Shown: positions 24,303 through 32,650 of the stretch, piece by piece
Layout: every line of letters begins with the position of its first letter
Position numbering within the stretch: the first letter of the stretch is position 1
Source of the DNA: Bacteriovorax sp. Seq25_V
GTDB taxonomy: Bacteria; Bdellovibrionota; Bacteriovoracia; Bacteriovoracales; Bacteriovoracaceae
Length of the DNA: 64,000 nucleotides
Assembly: GCF_000447795.1 (NCBI RefSeq)
Contig: NZ_AUNI01000009.1
Coordinates: 310,001-374,000 of the forward strand
Direction: 5' to 3'
The notes under the pieces: model-generated
What the model was told of the DNA's origin: nothing
The model's database searches: none
Seen by the model: only the letters and a program-made list of their open reading frames with translations
Position numbers and translations under genes: made by a program

Positions 24303-24794
24303 ATGATCATAAGAAAAACTGCAAATTTATTAGATAGCGCTGTTAAGAAGTCCTTAGTACTCATTGTTTTTGGTATGCTTGGATTTAGTGTGAGCAACGT
24401 AGTTCTAAGATGGTTTGGTATTTCTTATGCATGGATTGAACCACTGGTTCGTCACATGGTTTTCGCGACGGCCTTCCTTGGGGCAACACTAGCAACTGCT
24501 GCCTCAAAACACATTGCAATTGAAATCTTCCATAAAATTTTAGAGACAAAAGGAAGTAAGAAGAATCTTTTTCTTTTACAGAAACTAGCAACGGCGTTAA
24601 CGGCCATTGTTCTTTTTTTCCTTGCAAACTCTGGTTATGAGTTTTTCTCTGTCGAACAAAAATATGGCGCCGAGAGTTTTCTGGGCCTTCATACCTCGAC
24701 GTTAGTACTGATTATCCCTATTGGCTTTAGTTTAATGTTCTTAAGAGCGATTCTTGATCTTCTCGACTTTAGTTCAAAAGAAGGGGAAGAGTAA
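24303..24794 (+). CDS. TRAP transporter small permease (DctQ family)
   Basis: The 163-aa product has four predicted membrane helices and the DctQ pattern (VVLRWFGISYAWIEPLVRHM, then FLGATLATAASKHIAIEI). DctQ is the small integral subunit of the sodium-driven TRAP carrier. Its TAA overlaps the start of the large permease gene (TAATG). Confidence 0.93.
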   Translation: MIIRKTANLLDSAVKKSLVLIVFGMLGFSVSNVVLRWFGISYAWIEPLVRHMVFATAFLGATLATAASKHIAIEIFHKILETKGSKKNLFLLQKLATALTAIVLFFLANSGYEFFSVEQKYGAESFLGLHTSTLVLIIPIGFSLMFLRAILDLLDFSSKEGEE

Positions 24795-26056
24795 TGACTT
24801 TTGGGCTTCTTGGAATAATTGTTCTCATATGTGCCATGCTTGGAGTTCCACTTTTTGCAGTGATCGGTGGGGCTGCGATTGCGGCTTTTTCAATCAACGG
24901 GATAGATTCATCAGCGGTATCGATTGAAATTTATAGATTAGCTTCGGCTCCAACATTATTAACTATTCCACTCTTTACATTTGCTGGTTATATCATGGCA
25001 GAGTCTGGAGCTCCCAAGAGACTTCTTCGTTTTGCAGATGCGCTTATTGGTTGGTTGCCTGGTGGAATTGCAATTGTTGGTTTAATTGTAAGTTCATTTT
25101 TTACTGCATTTACTGGAGCGAGTGGGGTAACAATTGTTGCTCTTGGTGGTCTTCTTTACCCAATTCTAAGAAACGAAGGTTTCTCTGAAAAATATACAAT
25201 GGGTTTCATCACAACTTCTGGTTCTCTTGGACTTTTATTTCCACCAAGTTTGCCAATTATTCTTTATGGAATTGTTGCGAAGGTTGATATTGATGAACTG
25301 TTCAAGGCAGGGATTGTTCCAGGAATCTTGCTAATTGTTGTTTTATCTCTGTGGGCCATGAAAAATGGAACTTGGAAGAAGGAAAGAGTGCAATTTGATA
25401 AGACTGAGCTATGGGTATCTTTCAAAGAGACATTACCTGAGCTTTTTCTACCTGTTGCTGTACTTGGTGGTATTTATGGTGGGATCACTACAGTTTCTGA
25501 GGCGTCAGCCTTTACCGCTTTTTATATTTTAATTATTGAATGTTTCTACTACAAAGACTTATCGATTGATAAAGATATTCCAAAAATTATTGTTGAATCG
25601 ATGACTCTTGTGGGGGCAATTCTTATTATTCTTTGCTGCGCACTTGGGCTTACAAACTTCCTTGTTGATGAAGAGGTACCAGCTCAGATTTTTGATCTGA
25701 TGAGAGGAGTGCTCGATAATAAGTATAGCTTCCTACTATTTCTAAATATTTTTCTTCTAATTGTTGGAAGTTTAATGGATATTTTTAGTGCGATAATTGT
25801 TGTTGTCCCACTAATTCTTCCAATTGCGTCCGAGTTTGATATTCATCCAATTCACTTGGCAATTATCTTCCTAACAAACCTTGAAATCGGTTATATTACG
25901 CCTCCAGTGGGGATCAATCTCTTTATTAGTTCGATTCGATTCAATAAGGATGTTACTGAATTATACAGAGCATCTTTTCCATTTTTAATACTTCTACTCA
26001 TTGCTCTGGCCATTATTACCTATGTACCATCATTGAGCCTTCTTTGGGTAAAATAG
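24794..26056 (+). CDS. TRAP transporter large permease (DctM family)
   Basis: The 420-aa product is a polytopic membrane protein with the DctM hallmarks: LLTIPLFTFAGYIMAESG, VSSFFTAFTGASGVTIVALG, GFITTSGSLGLLFPPSLPII and NLEIGYITPPVGINLFISS. This subunit forms the Na+-coupled elevator-type transport path. Length is normal. The transporter thus has all parts, in the order TatT, DctP, DctQ, DctM. Confidence 0.96.
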   Translation: MTFGLLGIIVLICAMLGVPLFAVIGGAAIAAFSINGIDSSAVSIEIYRLASAPTLLTIPLFTFAGYIMAESGAPKRLLRFADALIGWLPGGIAIVGLIVSSFFTAFTGASGVTIVALGGLLYPILRNEGFSEKYTMGFITTSGSLGLLFPPSLPIILYGIVAKVDIDELFKAGIVPGILLIVVLSLWAMKNGTWKKERVQFDKTELWVSFKETLPELFLPVAVLGGIYGGITTVSEASAFTAFYILIIECFYYKDLSIDKDIPKIIVESMTLVGAILIILCCALGLTNFLVDEEVPAQIFDLMRGVLDNKYSFLLFLNIFLLIVGSLMDIFSAIIVVVPLILPIASEFDIHPIHLAIIFLTNLEIGYITPPVGINLFISSIRFNKDVTELYRASFPFLILLLIALAIITYVPSLSLLWVK

Positions 26057-26072
26057 ACCTTAAGAGGTTATA

Positions 26073-27560
26073 TTGAAGTATTTAATTTTATTAGCATTTA
26101 TATTTTCATTGCAAACAAGTGCAACAGATACAACTGTGTATTGGACAGGGGAGAGAGATTTCGCTGAATACTCTGGTCCACTAGATCCTGCACTGGATAT
26201 AAATTATCGTTTGGGTGAAGTGAAGTTCTTAGATGATAAGTACGAGGACTCATTCATTTCTAACCAAATTTCTGAAGAGTTGATAGATCTCGATTCTTAT
26301 ATCAAGAATTATATTGAACCAGGTTTTACTTGTTCTTCAATCGATTTCTTACAGTCTGCTGATTACTTGCACTATCTTCATCGTCTCGTAAGTATTTCAT
26401 TAAACTATGAGTTCTTAAAAAAACTACATATTTCATTGTATCAAATTAATGAAGCAGAACAGAAGTGTTCACTGGACTACGATAGTATTTTTAAAAGTTG
26501 TAAGCCAGTGACAACTGATATGAAAAAATTTATTAAGCGTTCTGAAGAATTTTTTCCGGATGTAATCGATTGGGGGAAGTATCCTCTTTTAAGAAAAAAG
26601 TCGAGTTATGATTTACTTGAAAGATATCAAGGGAAAGCAGTTTCTATTGTTAAAAATTACTTTTCAGATGATGACCTTGAGCAATCATTTCTGCGTGCTT
26701 GTCGCTTTGTGAAAAATGAAATCAACACTCTTTGTAATGAGAATGATACTTATTATGGAATTAGTAATATGAATGAGATTCACAACTTCATCGAAGGGAC
26801 GAGTGCATTTAAAGTTATTAATCAAATAGGGAGTGGTAAGGCGTGTATGGAGCGCTTTGTGGTTTTAAATAAGCTTAAGGAAAGTATTGATGATGCTTCA
26901 AAGAGTATCTTAAAAGAAGAATCAAACTCTCTTGGTAAGCTGAATGAAGGAATTTTCTGGTATGGAGCCCTTCGTGAATTTGACGACCTTGGTGTGGCAA
27001 TTGTCGAAGAAAAAAAGCCGGAACCTGTTGTCGTTGTGAAGAAAGAAGAGCCAAAAGTTGTTTCAATTGTAAAGAAAGTTGATCCAAAACCAATCAAAAT
27101 TTCTATTGCTAAACCTGTTGTTAAGCCTGTTGCTGTAAAAAAAGAGGAGCCGAAAGTTGTTCTTTCTGCATTCCAAGATGCTGTTAAAAAGTTTAGAACT
27201 GATAAGAAAACTGTCGAAGTTAATATGACTAAGATGAAAACTGATTATAAGTATTCAAAGAAAATTCTTAAAACATTCAACGGTCCACTTCGCGCATATC
27301 AAACACGTAAGGCCTTAACGGATATGAAGAAAATAGATAAGCTTGGAAGTAAAGAGAGTCCACTTAGTTACCTGTTTCTTCGCTACCTGATTGATCACAA
27401 CTTACACCAGGGGATTTACAATGTGATTGCAGTGCTTGGTGAACAGTTTTATGTGATTAATGATGTTGATAAAATTGAAGAGTCTGTGAAGATTAAATTA
27501 GATAATAGTGAAAAAACGAAATTTAAATGGCAGATTTGGGTAGTAGAGGCGCCAATCTAG
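26073..27560 (+). CDS. Exported protein with a Lys/Pro/Val linker, unknown function
   Basis: The start is a TTG preceded by TAAGAGGT. The 495-aa product has a signal peptide (MKYLILLAFIFSLQTSATD). The first 300 residues are helical with several cysteines. A linker around residues 315-365 repeats VVVKKEEPKVV / VAVKKEEPKVV, typical of periplasm-spanning spacers. The C-terminal 130 residues form a compact domain of no recognised family (FQDAVKKFRTDKKTVEVN and onward). It follows the DctM gene by 16 bases and so is probably co-transcribed with the TRAP operon, but its length and linker look more like an envelope-structure protein. Its stop sits in the loop of a hairpin shared with the convergent lipoprotein gene. 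Confidence 0.7.
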   Translation: MKYLILLAFIFSLQTSATDTTVYWTGERDFAEYSGPLDPALDINYRLGEVKFLDDKYEDSFISNQISEELIDLDSYIKNYIEPGFTCSSIDFLQSADYLHYLHRLVSISLNYEFLKKLHISLYQINEAEQKCSLDYDSIFKSCKPVTTDMKKFIKRSEEFFPDVIDWGKYPLLRKKSSYDLLERYQGKAVSIVKNYFSDDDLEQSFLRACRFVKNEINTLCNENDTYYGISNMNEIHNFIEGTSAFKVINQIGSGKACMERFVVLNKLKESIDDASKSILKEESNSLGKLNEGIFWYGALREFDDLGVAIVEEKKPEPVVVVKKEEPKVVSIVKKVDPKPIKISIAKPVVKPVAVKKEEPKVVLSAFQDAVKKFRTDKKTVEVNMTKMKTDYKYSKKILKTFNGPLRAYQTRKALTDMKKIDKLGSKESPLSYLFLRYLIDHNLHQGIYNVIAVLGEQFYVINDVDKIEESVKIKLDNSEKTKFKWQIWVVEAPI

Positions 27561-27570
27561 GATTGACGCC
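27548..27570. terminator. Hairpin with stop codon in the loop, between convergent genes
   Basis: GGCG-CAATC pairs with GATTG-CGCC with one C/A mismatch, and the plus-strand TAG stop (27558-27560) forms the loop. There is no long T run on either strand. Confidence 0.5.
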
Positions 27571-27579
27571 AATTACTAT

Positions 27580-28215
27580 TTAGTATTTTTTAGATAAGCT
27601 TTTTAGTCTTTTTTCGTAAGCACTCTTAACAGAAAGTCCTAAGAAAAATCCTGAGTTATTACCTTCTTCGTCTTTTCCGAATAGAGTAACGTTACCAACT
27701 CTTTTTTCACCTACGTTAAATGCTTTAGTCCAAGCAAATCCGTAAAGTTCAAATTTAGGTAGTGGAACCCAAATACCAAAAATACTTGGCCCAACATAGA
27801 AAGCCATGTTCTTTAATGAATCAACAGAGAATGCAACTGCTGGAAGAGCTCCTGAAGCTACACCTGGAATCATTCTTCCACCTGGAAGAGTTTTTGGATC
27901 AAGTTCTTTTACATCAGCAGAGAAAATATCATCTAATGAAACTGTGAACGTTAAAACAGAACCTACACCCTCTAGGTTTGGATTAAGTCCTAGGAAAGAT
28001 TTTTTGTACTTTGGAACTTTATAAGTTGCTCCTGCCATAATCTCTACATCTTCAAGCACCATTGAAACAATTAGATTGTCTTCTAATAAATTAACGTTTG
28101 GCCCTTGAACTCCTGGGATACTAACATTACCGCTGTCTCCGCATGATACAGAAACAAACAGTAGACTTAATAGCGTTAGAACACCTAACGACTTCTTCTT
28201 CAATACATTTACCAT
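27580..28215 (-). CDS. Lipoprotein of unknown function, paralogue A
   Basis: The ATG has TGAGGT upstream. The 211-aa product has a lipoprotein signal (LLFVSVSC lipobox) followed by a beta-rich domain. It is clearly paralogous to the product of the next upstream gene on the same strand (28371-29033): both have IPG-x-x-GP-x-VNL, TFTVSLDDIF or AFSVSLDDIF, LDPxTLPGGRxIPGV, GALPAVAFS, KNMAFYxGPxxFGIWxPL and RVGNxxLxG. No known family is recognised. The protein should be outer-membrane anchored. A terminator separates it from its paralogue, so each copy has its own promoter. Confidence 0.75.
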   Translation of the reverse strand: MVNVLKKKSLGVLTLLSLLFVSVSCGDSGNVSIPGVQGPNVNLLEDNLIVSMVLEDVEIMAGATYKVPKYKKSFLGLNPNLEGVGSVLTFTVSLDDIFSADVKELDPKTLPGGRMIPGVASGALPAVAFSVDSLKNMAFYVGPSIFGIWVPLPKFELYGFAWTKAFNVGEKRVGNVTLFGKDEEGNNSGFFLGLSVKSAYEKRLKSLSKKY

Positions 28216-28332
28216 TATCTACCTCACTTGTTTGGAAAATTCCGAACTTTGTCTACTCTTCGGTGAAATGGATGAGTGCTTTATAGAAAAGATGAAAAAT
28301 ATAGTCTGAGGGAATTTGTCGGAGAAGGCGTG

Positions 28333-28357
28333 AAAAAGCCCCCTAGAAAGGGGGCTT
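28333..28357 (-). terminator. Rho-independent terminator of paralogue B
   Basis: A stem AAGCCCCCT / AGGGGGCTT closes loop AGAA, with five T on the minus strand. It lies directly downstream of the gene at 28371-29033. Confidence 0.9.
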
Positions 28358-28370
28358 GGAAATATTCAAA

Positions 28371-29033
28371 TTAGTTTTTTGCTGCGATTTTTTCAAGTGA
28401 TCTCTTCTGGCTTGAACTTACTGATAAAGCTAAGAACACACCAGCATTTTCACCATTTGCATCTTCACCAACAAGAGATAAGTTACCTACACGAGTTGAA
28501 CCAGTATAGAATCTTGTTGTTAACATAGCACCATTCATACCAAGTTTTTTAAGTGGAATCCAAATACCAAATACTTTTGGTCCAATATAGAATGCCATGT
28601 TTTTAAATTTTTCAATACTAAATGCTACAGCTGGTAACGCACCTTCTGAAACACCTGGGATTGCTCTTCCGCCTGGTAGAGTTAGAGGGTCAAGTTGTCT
28701 TACATTGTCTCCAAAAATATCATCAAGTGATACGGAGAATGCCATCAGTGTTCCATTACTTTCTAAGTCTGGAGCAACTTCAATATAAGAATTTGGATAC
28801 TTTGGAATCGCATATCTTGCACCACCTTCAACAGTGATATTTTCAAAAACAACATCGATTAAAATATTGTCTCCAACAAGATTTACCTTCGGGCCATTTA
28901 GACCTGGAATTTCTAAGTTCTTCGAGCTTGTTCCACTACCACATGAAGTGAATACAAGTGAAAAAGTTGTTACTAGAGCTAGGAGTGAAAGTTTTGTTCT
29001 TTTAACTGAGTTTCTTAAAGTAATTGTGTTCAT
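28371..29033 (-). CDS. Lipoprotein of unknown function, paralogue B
   Basis: The start is the ATG preceded by GAGGT (a longer frame to 29099 lacks a ribosome site). The 220-aa product carries a signal with an FTSCGSG lipobox and the same conserved blocks as paralogue A (SLDDIFGDNVRQLDP, TLPGGRAIPGVSEGALPAVA, NMAFYIGPKVFGIWIPL). Over the mature domain the two appear to be around half identical by eye, so the duplication is old but retained. Both carry a Gly/Pro-rich opening after the lipid anchor. Function unknown. The copies are separately terminated, suggesting independent expression. Confidence 0.76.
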   Translation of the reverse strand: MNTITLRNSVKRTKLSLLALVTTFSLVFTSCGSGTSSKNLEIPGLNGPKVNLVGDNILIDVVFENITVEGGARYAIPKYPNSYIEVAPDLESNGTLMAFSVSLDDIFGDNVRQLDPLTLPGGRAIPGVSEGALPAVAFSIEKFKNMAFYIGPKVFGIWIPLKKLGMNGAMLTTRFYTGSTRVGNLSLVGEDANGENAGVFLALSVSSSQKRSLEKIAAKN

Positions 29034-29443
29034 GATTAACCTCAAAAGAAACGAAGTTTCTCTTGAAGGCCCTGATCTAATTCGATTAACGTACAACATT
29101 TCAACTAACGGACAGCAAGATCTAGGGTTTTCTCTTCTCGTTTTTGTTGAACCGATTATGACAAAATTGAAAAAATGAACAATAGGATTCCTGATGAAAG
29201 TTGTCGGTTTTGTGAAAACTCTTCGAAAAAAGATTTGATTATCTTATAAAAACAATAGCTTGAAAGACTAAACTTATTGTTATCAGTAAGAAAATAAAAG
29301 TACATCTTCCGGACTATTGATTTTTTTAAATCGCCAATGATCTTTGACAGGGAAGAAGTAAACATCTAAACCTACGTGTGGATGGGCTTGCCGGTACTTT
29401 TAAGCAAAATAGATTGCTGATAAAATATAATCAGGAGTTTTTG
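29034..29443. other. Intergenic stretch between divergent genes
   Basis: Spaces paralogue B (minus) from the charged protein gene (plus). It holds a small AGAAAC-GAA-GTTTCT hairpin (29047-29061) in the minus-strand leader. No convincing gene, tRNA fold or strong terminator is seen; the promoters of both genes should lie here. Confidence 0.5.
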
Positions 29444-29932
29444 ATGAGAATACTGAATAGAATGGCACCTACAAATATGCATGCGAAAAAGTCTCCAGTT
29501 TCTGAGTCACGAGTAAAGAAGAATGATGGAGAGTTCACACCAAAAGGCACAGATGATCGTCCTATCGTTAGACGTGAAAAACCAAATGATCTATCAAGTA
29601 GTGAAATTAGAGCAAAATTAGAGCAACGAAATGAGGCTAAGGCTCAAGCAGCAACTAAGAAGAAAGAAGCTCCAAAAGATGACTTTGTCACTGCAATGCC
29701 AGAAGACTTGGTTGTTGAAAGAAAATCTGCAATTAAAAAACCTGAAAAAAATAAAGAAGTTAAAGAGGCGCCAGAGAATACAGATAAGTCAGTTGTGCTA
29801 AAGAGTGATGTTGATAAAAATGATCCTAACGATCCAAATGTTCAGGAAAAATTAAAAACACTTTTAAAGACTGGTGGTTTTGCATTTTCTCAAAAAGAAA
29901 AAGAAGCACTCGCACAAATTCTGAATAAGTAG
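29444..29932 (+). CDS. Highly charged, probably disordered protein of unknown function
   Basis: The ATG has TCAGGAG (29431-29437) upstream; the frame is open to 29378 but without signals. The 162-aa product has no export signal. It is dominated by Lys, Glu, Asp and Pro (for example KAQAATKKKEAPKDD and KKPEKNKEVKEAPEN) and ends in a more ordered segment, VQEKLKTLLKTGGFAFSQKE. This end is Ser/Gly/Lys-rich helix and could be a docking peptide. No family is recognised. It is convergent with the DHH phosphoesterase. Confidence 0.6.
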   Translation: MRILNRMAPTNMHAKKSPVSESRVKKNDGEFTPKGTDDRPIVRREKPNDLSSSEIRAKLEQRNEAKAQAATKKKEAPKDDFVTAMPEDLVVERKSAIKKPEKNKEVKEAPENTDKSVVLKSDVDKNDPNDPNVQEKLKTLLKTGGFAFSQKEKEALAQILNK

Positions 29933-29939
29933 TAGTTAC

Positions 29940-30926
29940 TTACTCATCGTCACTAAGCATGGCCTGAACTTTTTTAATGGTATGTGGAATAACATTCTCT
30001 AGCTTTCCATCAATTACAGTTGCTGCAGAGTGATTATGACCTCCTCCCCCAAGGGCCTGTGCCATAATTCCCACATCAACAGATGAGATTGCTGAACGAA
30101 AAGAGACTTTGACCTTGTCGCCAATTTGTCTAAACATACATGCTACTTTGATATTATCTAAAATCAGAAGGTGATTTATAAATCCGTGAGTGTCTTCAGC
30201 ATCGCTCTTGTAGAGATCGAGTTGATCTTCAGTGAGAGAGATCCATGCGATAGATTCGTCATCTGTAGTTTGAGCTGAAGTCAGAACTGTTCCAAGAAGC
30301 TTCATGTAAGGAACTTTCTTTGTTCCATTGATCATATTATAAGCTTGGGGTGGACTCACACCTGAATCAAGTAGATCCGCAATTACACGGTGAGTGTTAC
30401 CAGTCACTGTAGGATATCTAAAACTACTTGTATCAATAATTATTGAAGTATAAAGCGCTAGGGCCATCGCTTCATCAAACTTAACACCTAGTGCAGTAAT
30501 AAGTTCCCCAACTAGTTCTCCAGTTGCAGCCTTCTTTGAATCAATACAATGAATCGCTGAGAGCTCTTTTGGACAAGGGTGGTGGTCGATAAATAGCAGT
30601 TCATGCGATTTCATGACGAACTCTTGAACATTCTTTCCGATACGCGGAAGAGAATTAGTATCAGTAACAATAAATAAATCAATTTTACCGATTGAATCTT
30701 TAACTTCATCGTACGAACGAACTACATCTTCAGGGTCAAGATACTTATAACGCTCAAAGAGTGGCTCTTCATTTACGCAAACAACATCTTTACCAAGCTT
30801 CTTAAGCGCCATACACAGCGCAATTTCACTTCCAATACCGTCGGCATCTGGATGAATGTGTGTTGTGATAACAATCTTATTGGCCTTAGCGGTCAACTCT
30901 AAAAATCTTTTTACTGCATTACTCAT
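29940..30926 (-). CDS. DHH-family phosphoesterase, NrnA-like (nanoRNase / pAp phosphatase)
   Basis: The 328-aa protein has the DHH domain motifs THIHPDADGIGSE (His and Asp ligands, residues about 22-34), LFIVTDTNS, and LLFIDHHPCP with the DHH signature, followed by the DHHA1 domain with the ALGGGGHNHSAAT substrate-binding loop. This two-domain layout and length match NrnA, which degrades very short RNAs and dephosphorylates pAp to AMP in the cytoplasm. It could alternatively act on cyclic dinucleotide products (GdpP-like), although it lacks PAS or GGDEF domains. No operon partner. Confidence 0.9.
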   Translation of the reverse strand: MSNAVKRFLELTAKANKIVITTHIHPDADGIGSEIALCMALKKLGKDVVCVNEEPLFERYKYLDPEDVVRSYDEVKDSIGKIDLFIVTDTNSLPRIGKNVQEFVMKSHELLFIDHHPCPKELSAIHCIDSKKAATGELVGELITALGVKFDEAMALALYTSIIIDTSSFRYPTVTGNTHRVIADLLDSGVSPPQAYNMINGTKKVPYMKLLGTVLTSAQTTDDESIAWISLTEDQLDLYKSDAEDTHGFINHLLILDNIKVACMFRQIGDKVKVSFRSAISSVDVGIMAQALGGGGHNHSAATVIDGKLENVIPHTIKKVQAMLSDDE

Positions 30927-31019
30927 GACTATTCTTATCGGTAATTAATTTTGGAACTTTTCTAATTGTTTCATTTTTTGGTAGGATTTTAAAGTATTTA
31001 AATTTTAGAAGGATTATAG

Positions 31020-31913
31020 ATGAATACCATAGTAGAGTTCTCGGATATTGAAAAATCTTATCCTGATAAGAAAGTACTTAAAGGGATCAATTTTAAAATA
31101 GAAGAAGGATCTGTGCACGGATTTCTTGGGCCAAATGGAGCAGGGAAGTCGACACTAATGAATATCCTACTTGGATTAAATTTTCTCGATGCTGGTGAAG
31201 TAAAAAAAGAAGAAGGATTGAAAATTGGATATCTTCCAGAACATGCACCTCTCTATCTTGAAATGAAGGTTAAGCATTATCTAAAATTTGTTCAAGAAAT
31301 TTATAATAGTAAGGATGATCAATTTCTTGAAGAAATTATTGATCGTCTTGGACTTCGTGAATTCGAAAATAAAACAATCGGTAAACTCTCTAAGGGTTAT
31401 AAGCAGAGGGTTGCTCTTGCACAGGCAATTTGTCACAATCCAAAGTTGTTAGTTCTTGATGAACCACTCGTGGGGCTTGATCCTCACGCAATCATCCAGA
31501 TGAAAGAACTTATTAAAGATCTTTCTAAGAATCATACGATTCTTATTTCTAGTCATCAACTTCATGATCTTTCACAAATGTGTAATAGAATCTCGATCAT
31601 TAACAATGGTGTGATTGTAAAAAATGGAACAATTGATGAAATTGAAGCAGAAATCAAGCATGGAGAGAAAATTCAGTTTGAACTGGCTGAAGATAACGAT
31701 CAAGTTGTGAAGGAACTTTGTCATCAATACAAACTTAGCTTCAATAAGGTATCAAACTGTACATACGAAGTGACATCAATTGAAGTGATGGAGCTTAAAA
31801 AAATTGTCGCAAAATTTTTCTTTGAAAAGCAAATTGTTGTTTTATCTCAAGTCGAAAAGAAAATGGATTTAGAAGAAATCTTTAAGTCAGTTACATCGGA
31901 GAGTCACCAATGA
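31020..31913 (+). CDS. ABC transporter ATP-binding protein, GldA/CcmA-like
   Basis: The ATG follows GAAGGA. The 297-aa subunit has Walker A GPNGAGKST (37-45), signature LSKGYKQRV, Walker B LLVLDEPLVGLDP and the H-loop ISSHQLHDL. It is typical of the CcmA/NatA-like ATPases that pair with ABC-2 type permeases. The C-terminal region after the core is charged. It is the first gene of an operon, followed at a 4-base overlap by the permease. Its next genes identify the set as the Gld-type ABC exporter known from gliding Bacteroidetes and found in many Bdellovibrionota. Confidence 0.93.
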   Translation: MNTIVEFSDIEKSYPDKKVLKGINFKIEEGSVHGFLGPNGAGKSTLMNILLGLNFLDAGEVKKEEGLKIGYLPEHAPLYLEMKVKHYLKFVQEIYNSKDDQFLEEIIDRLGLREFENKTIGKLSKGYKQRVALAQAICHNPKLLVLDEPLVGLDPHAIIQMKELIKDLSKNHTILISSHQLHDLSQMCNRISIINNGVIVKNGTIDEIEAEIKHGEKIQFELAEDNDQVVKELCHQYKLSFNKVSNCTYEVTSIEVMELKKIVAKFFFEKQIVVLSQVEKKMDLEEIFKSVTSESHQ

Positions 31914-32650
31914 AAATGACCGAAGGCATAGTAATTCTAAGTAAGAAAGAAATTAAGGGATGGCTTAGCTCACCAACAATATATATTTTCACTGCGATAT
32001 TTTCATTTGTAATTGGAGGAGTCTTTTATTCTAACTTACTCCAGACAGCAGAGCTTACCAATAAGACAGTTGTTGATAATATTTTAGCTCCAACATTTTC
32101 TTCAATTAATTTTTTACTTATTTTCTACGCTCCAATCTTGACGATGGGAGCTTTTGTTAGAGAAAAGCAGGAGCATACAATGAATCTTTTAATGCTCTCA
32201 AATTTATCAACAACACAAATTTATTTTGGTAAATTTATTTCAGCTGTTTTGAAGGGGATCTTTATCATTGCTCCCACAATTATCTTTCCAATTATTTTAT
32301 CTTTTTCAGGATTTGAGGATTGGATGATGCTATTAACAAACTATCTTGGAGTATTAGGGCTTCTTCTTTGTTATCTAAGTGTGGGAATGTTGTCTTCAAT
32401 AGTCACAAGAAGTTATGTCGTTTCAATTGTATTGAGCTTTGGTATTTTGTTTTCATTTTTGATGCTTTTTACAACTGGAACAGTTGTCACGAGTGATATT
32501 TTTGGTCAGTTACTTAGACATATGAGTATTGGCCAACATATCTTTTATTTCTCTCGAGGAGCAATTGCATCCTTTGATGTTGTTTATTTTGCTTCATTTG
32601 TAATCTACTTCTCATATGTAAGTGTAAGAATCCTAGGAGTGAGAAAGTAA
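31910..32650 (+). CDS. ABC-2 type permease, GldF-like
   Basis: The start overlaps the ATPase stop by four bases. The 246-aa product has six predicted membrane helices. FTAIFSFVIGGVFYSNLL near the N-terminus and YAPILTMGAFVREKQEHT match ABC-2 family permeases like GldF. It should form the membrane channel with the ATPase. Its stop overlaps the start of the GldG-like gene (TAATG). Confidence 0.9.
   Translation: MKMTEGIVILSKKEIKGWLSSPTIYIFTAIFSFVIGGVFYSNLLQTAELTNKTVVDNILAPTFSSINFLLIFYAPILTMGAFVREKQEHTMNLLMLSNLSTTQIYFGKFISAVLKGIFIIAPTIIFPIILSFSGFEDWMMLLTNYLGVLGLLLCYLSVGMLSSIVTRSYVVSIVLSFGILFSFLMLFTTGTVVTSDIFGQLLRHMSIGQHIFYFSRGAIASFDVVYFASFVIYFSYVSVRILGVRK

Noticed and set aside
26822..27097. Overlapping minus-strand frames over the linker of the 495-aa gene
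   Set aside because: They are shadows of the repetitive Lys/Pro/Val codons on the plus strand.
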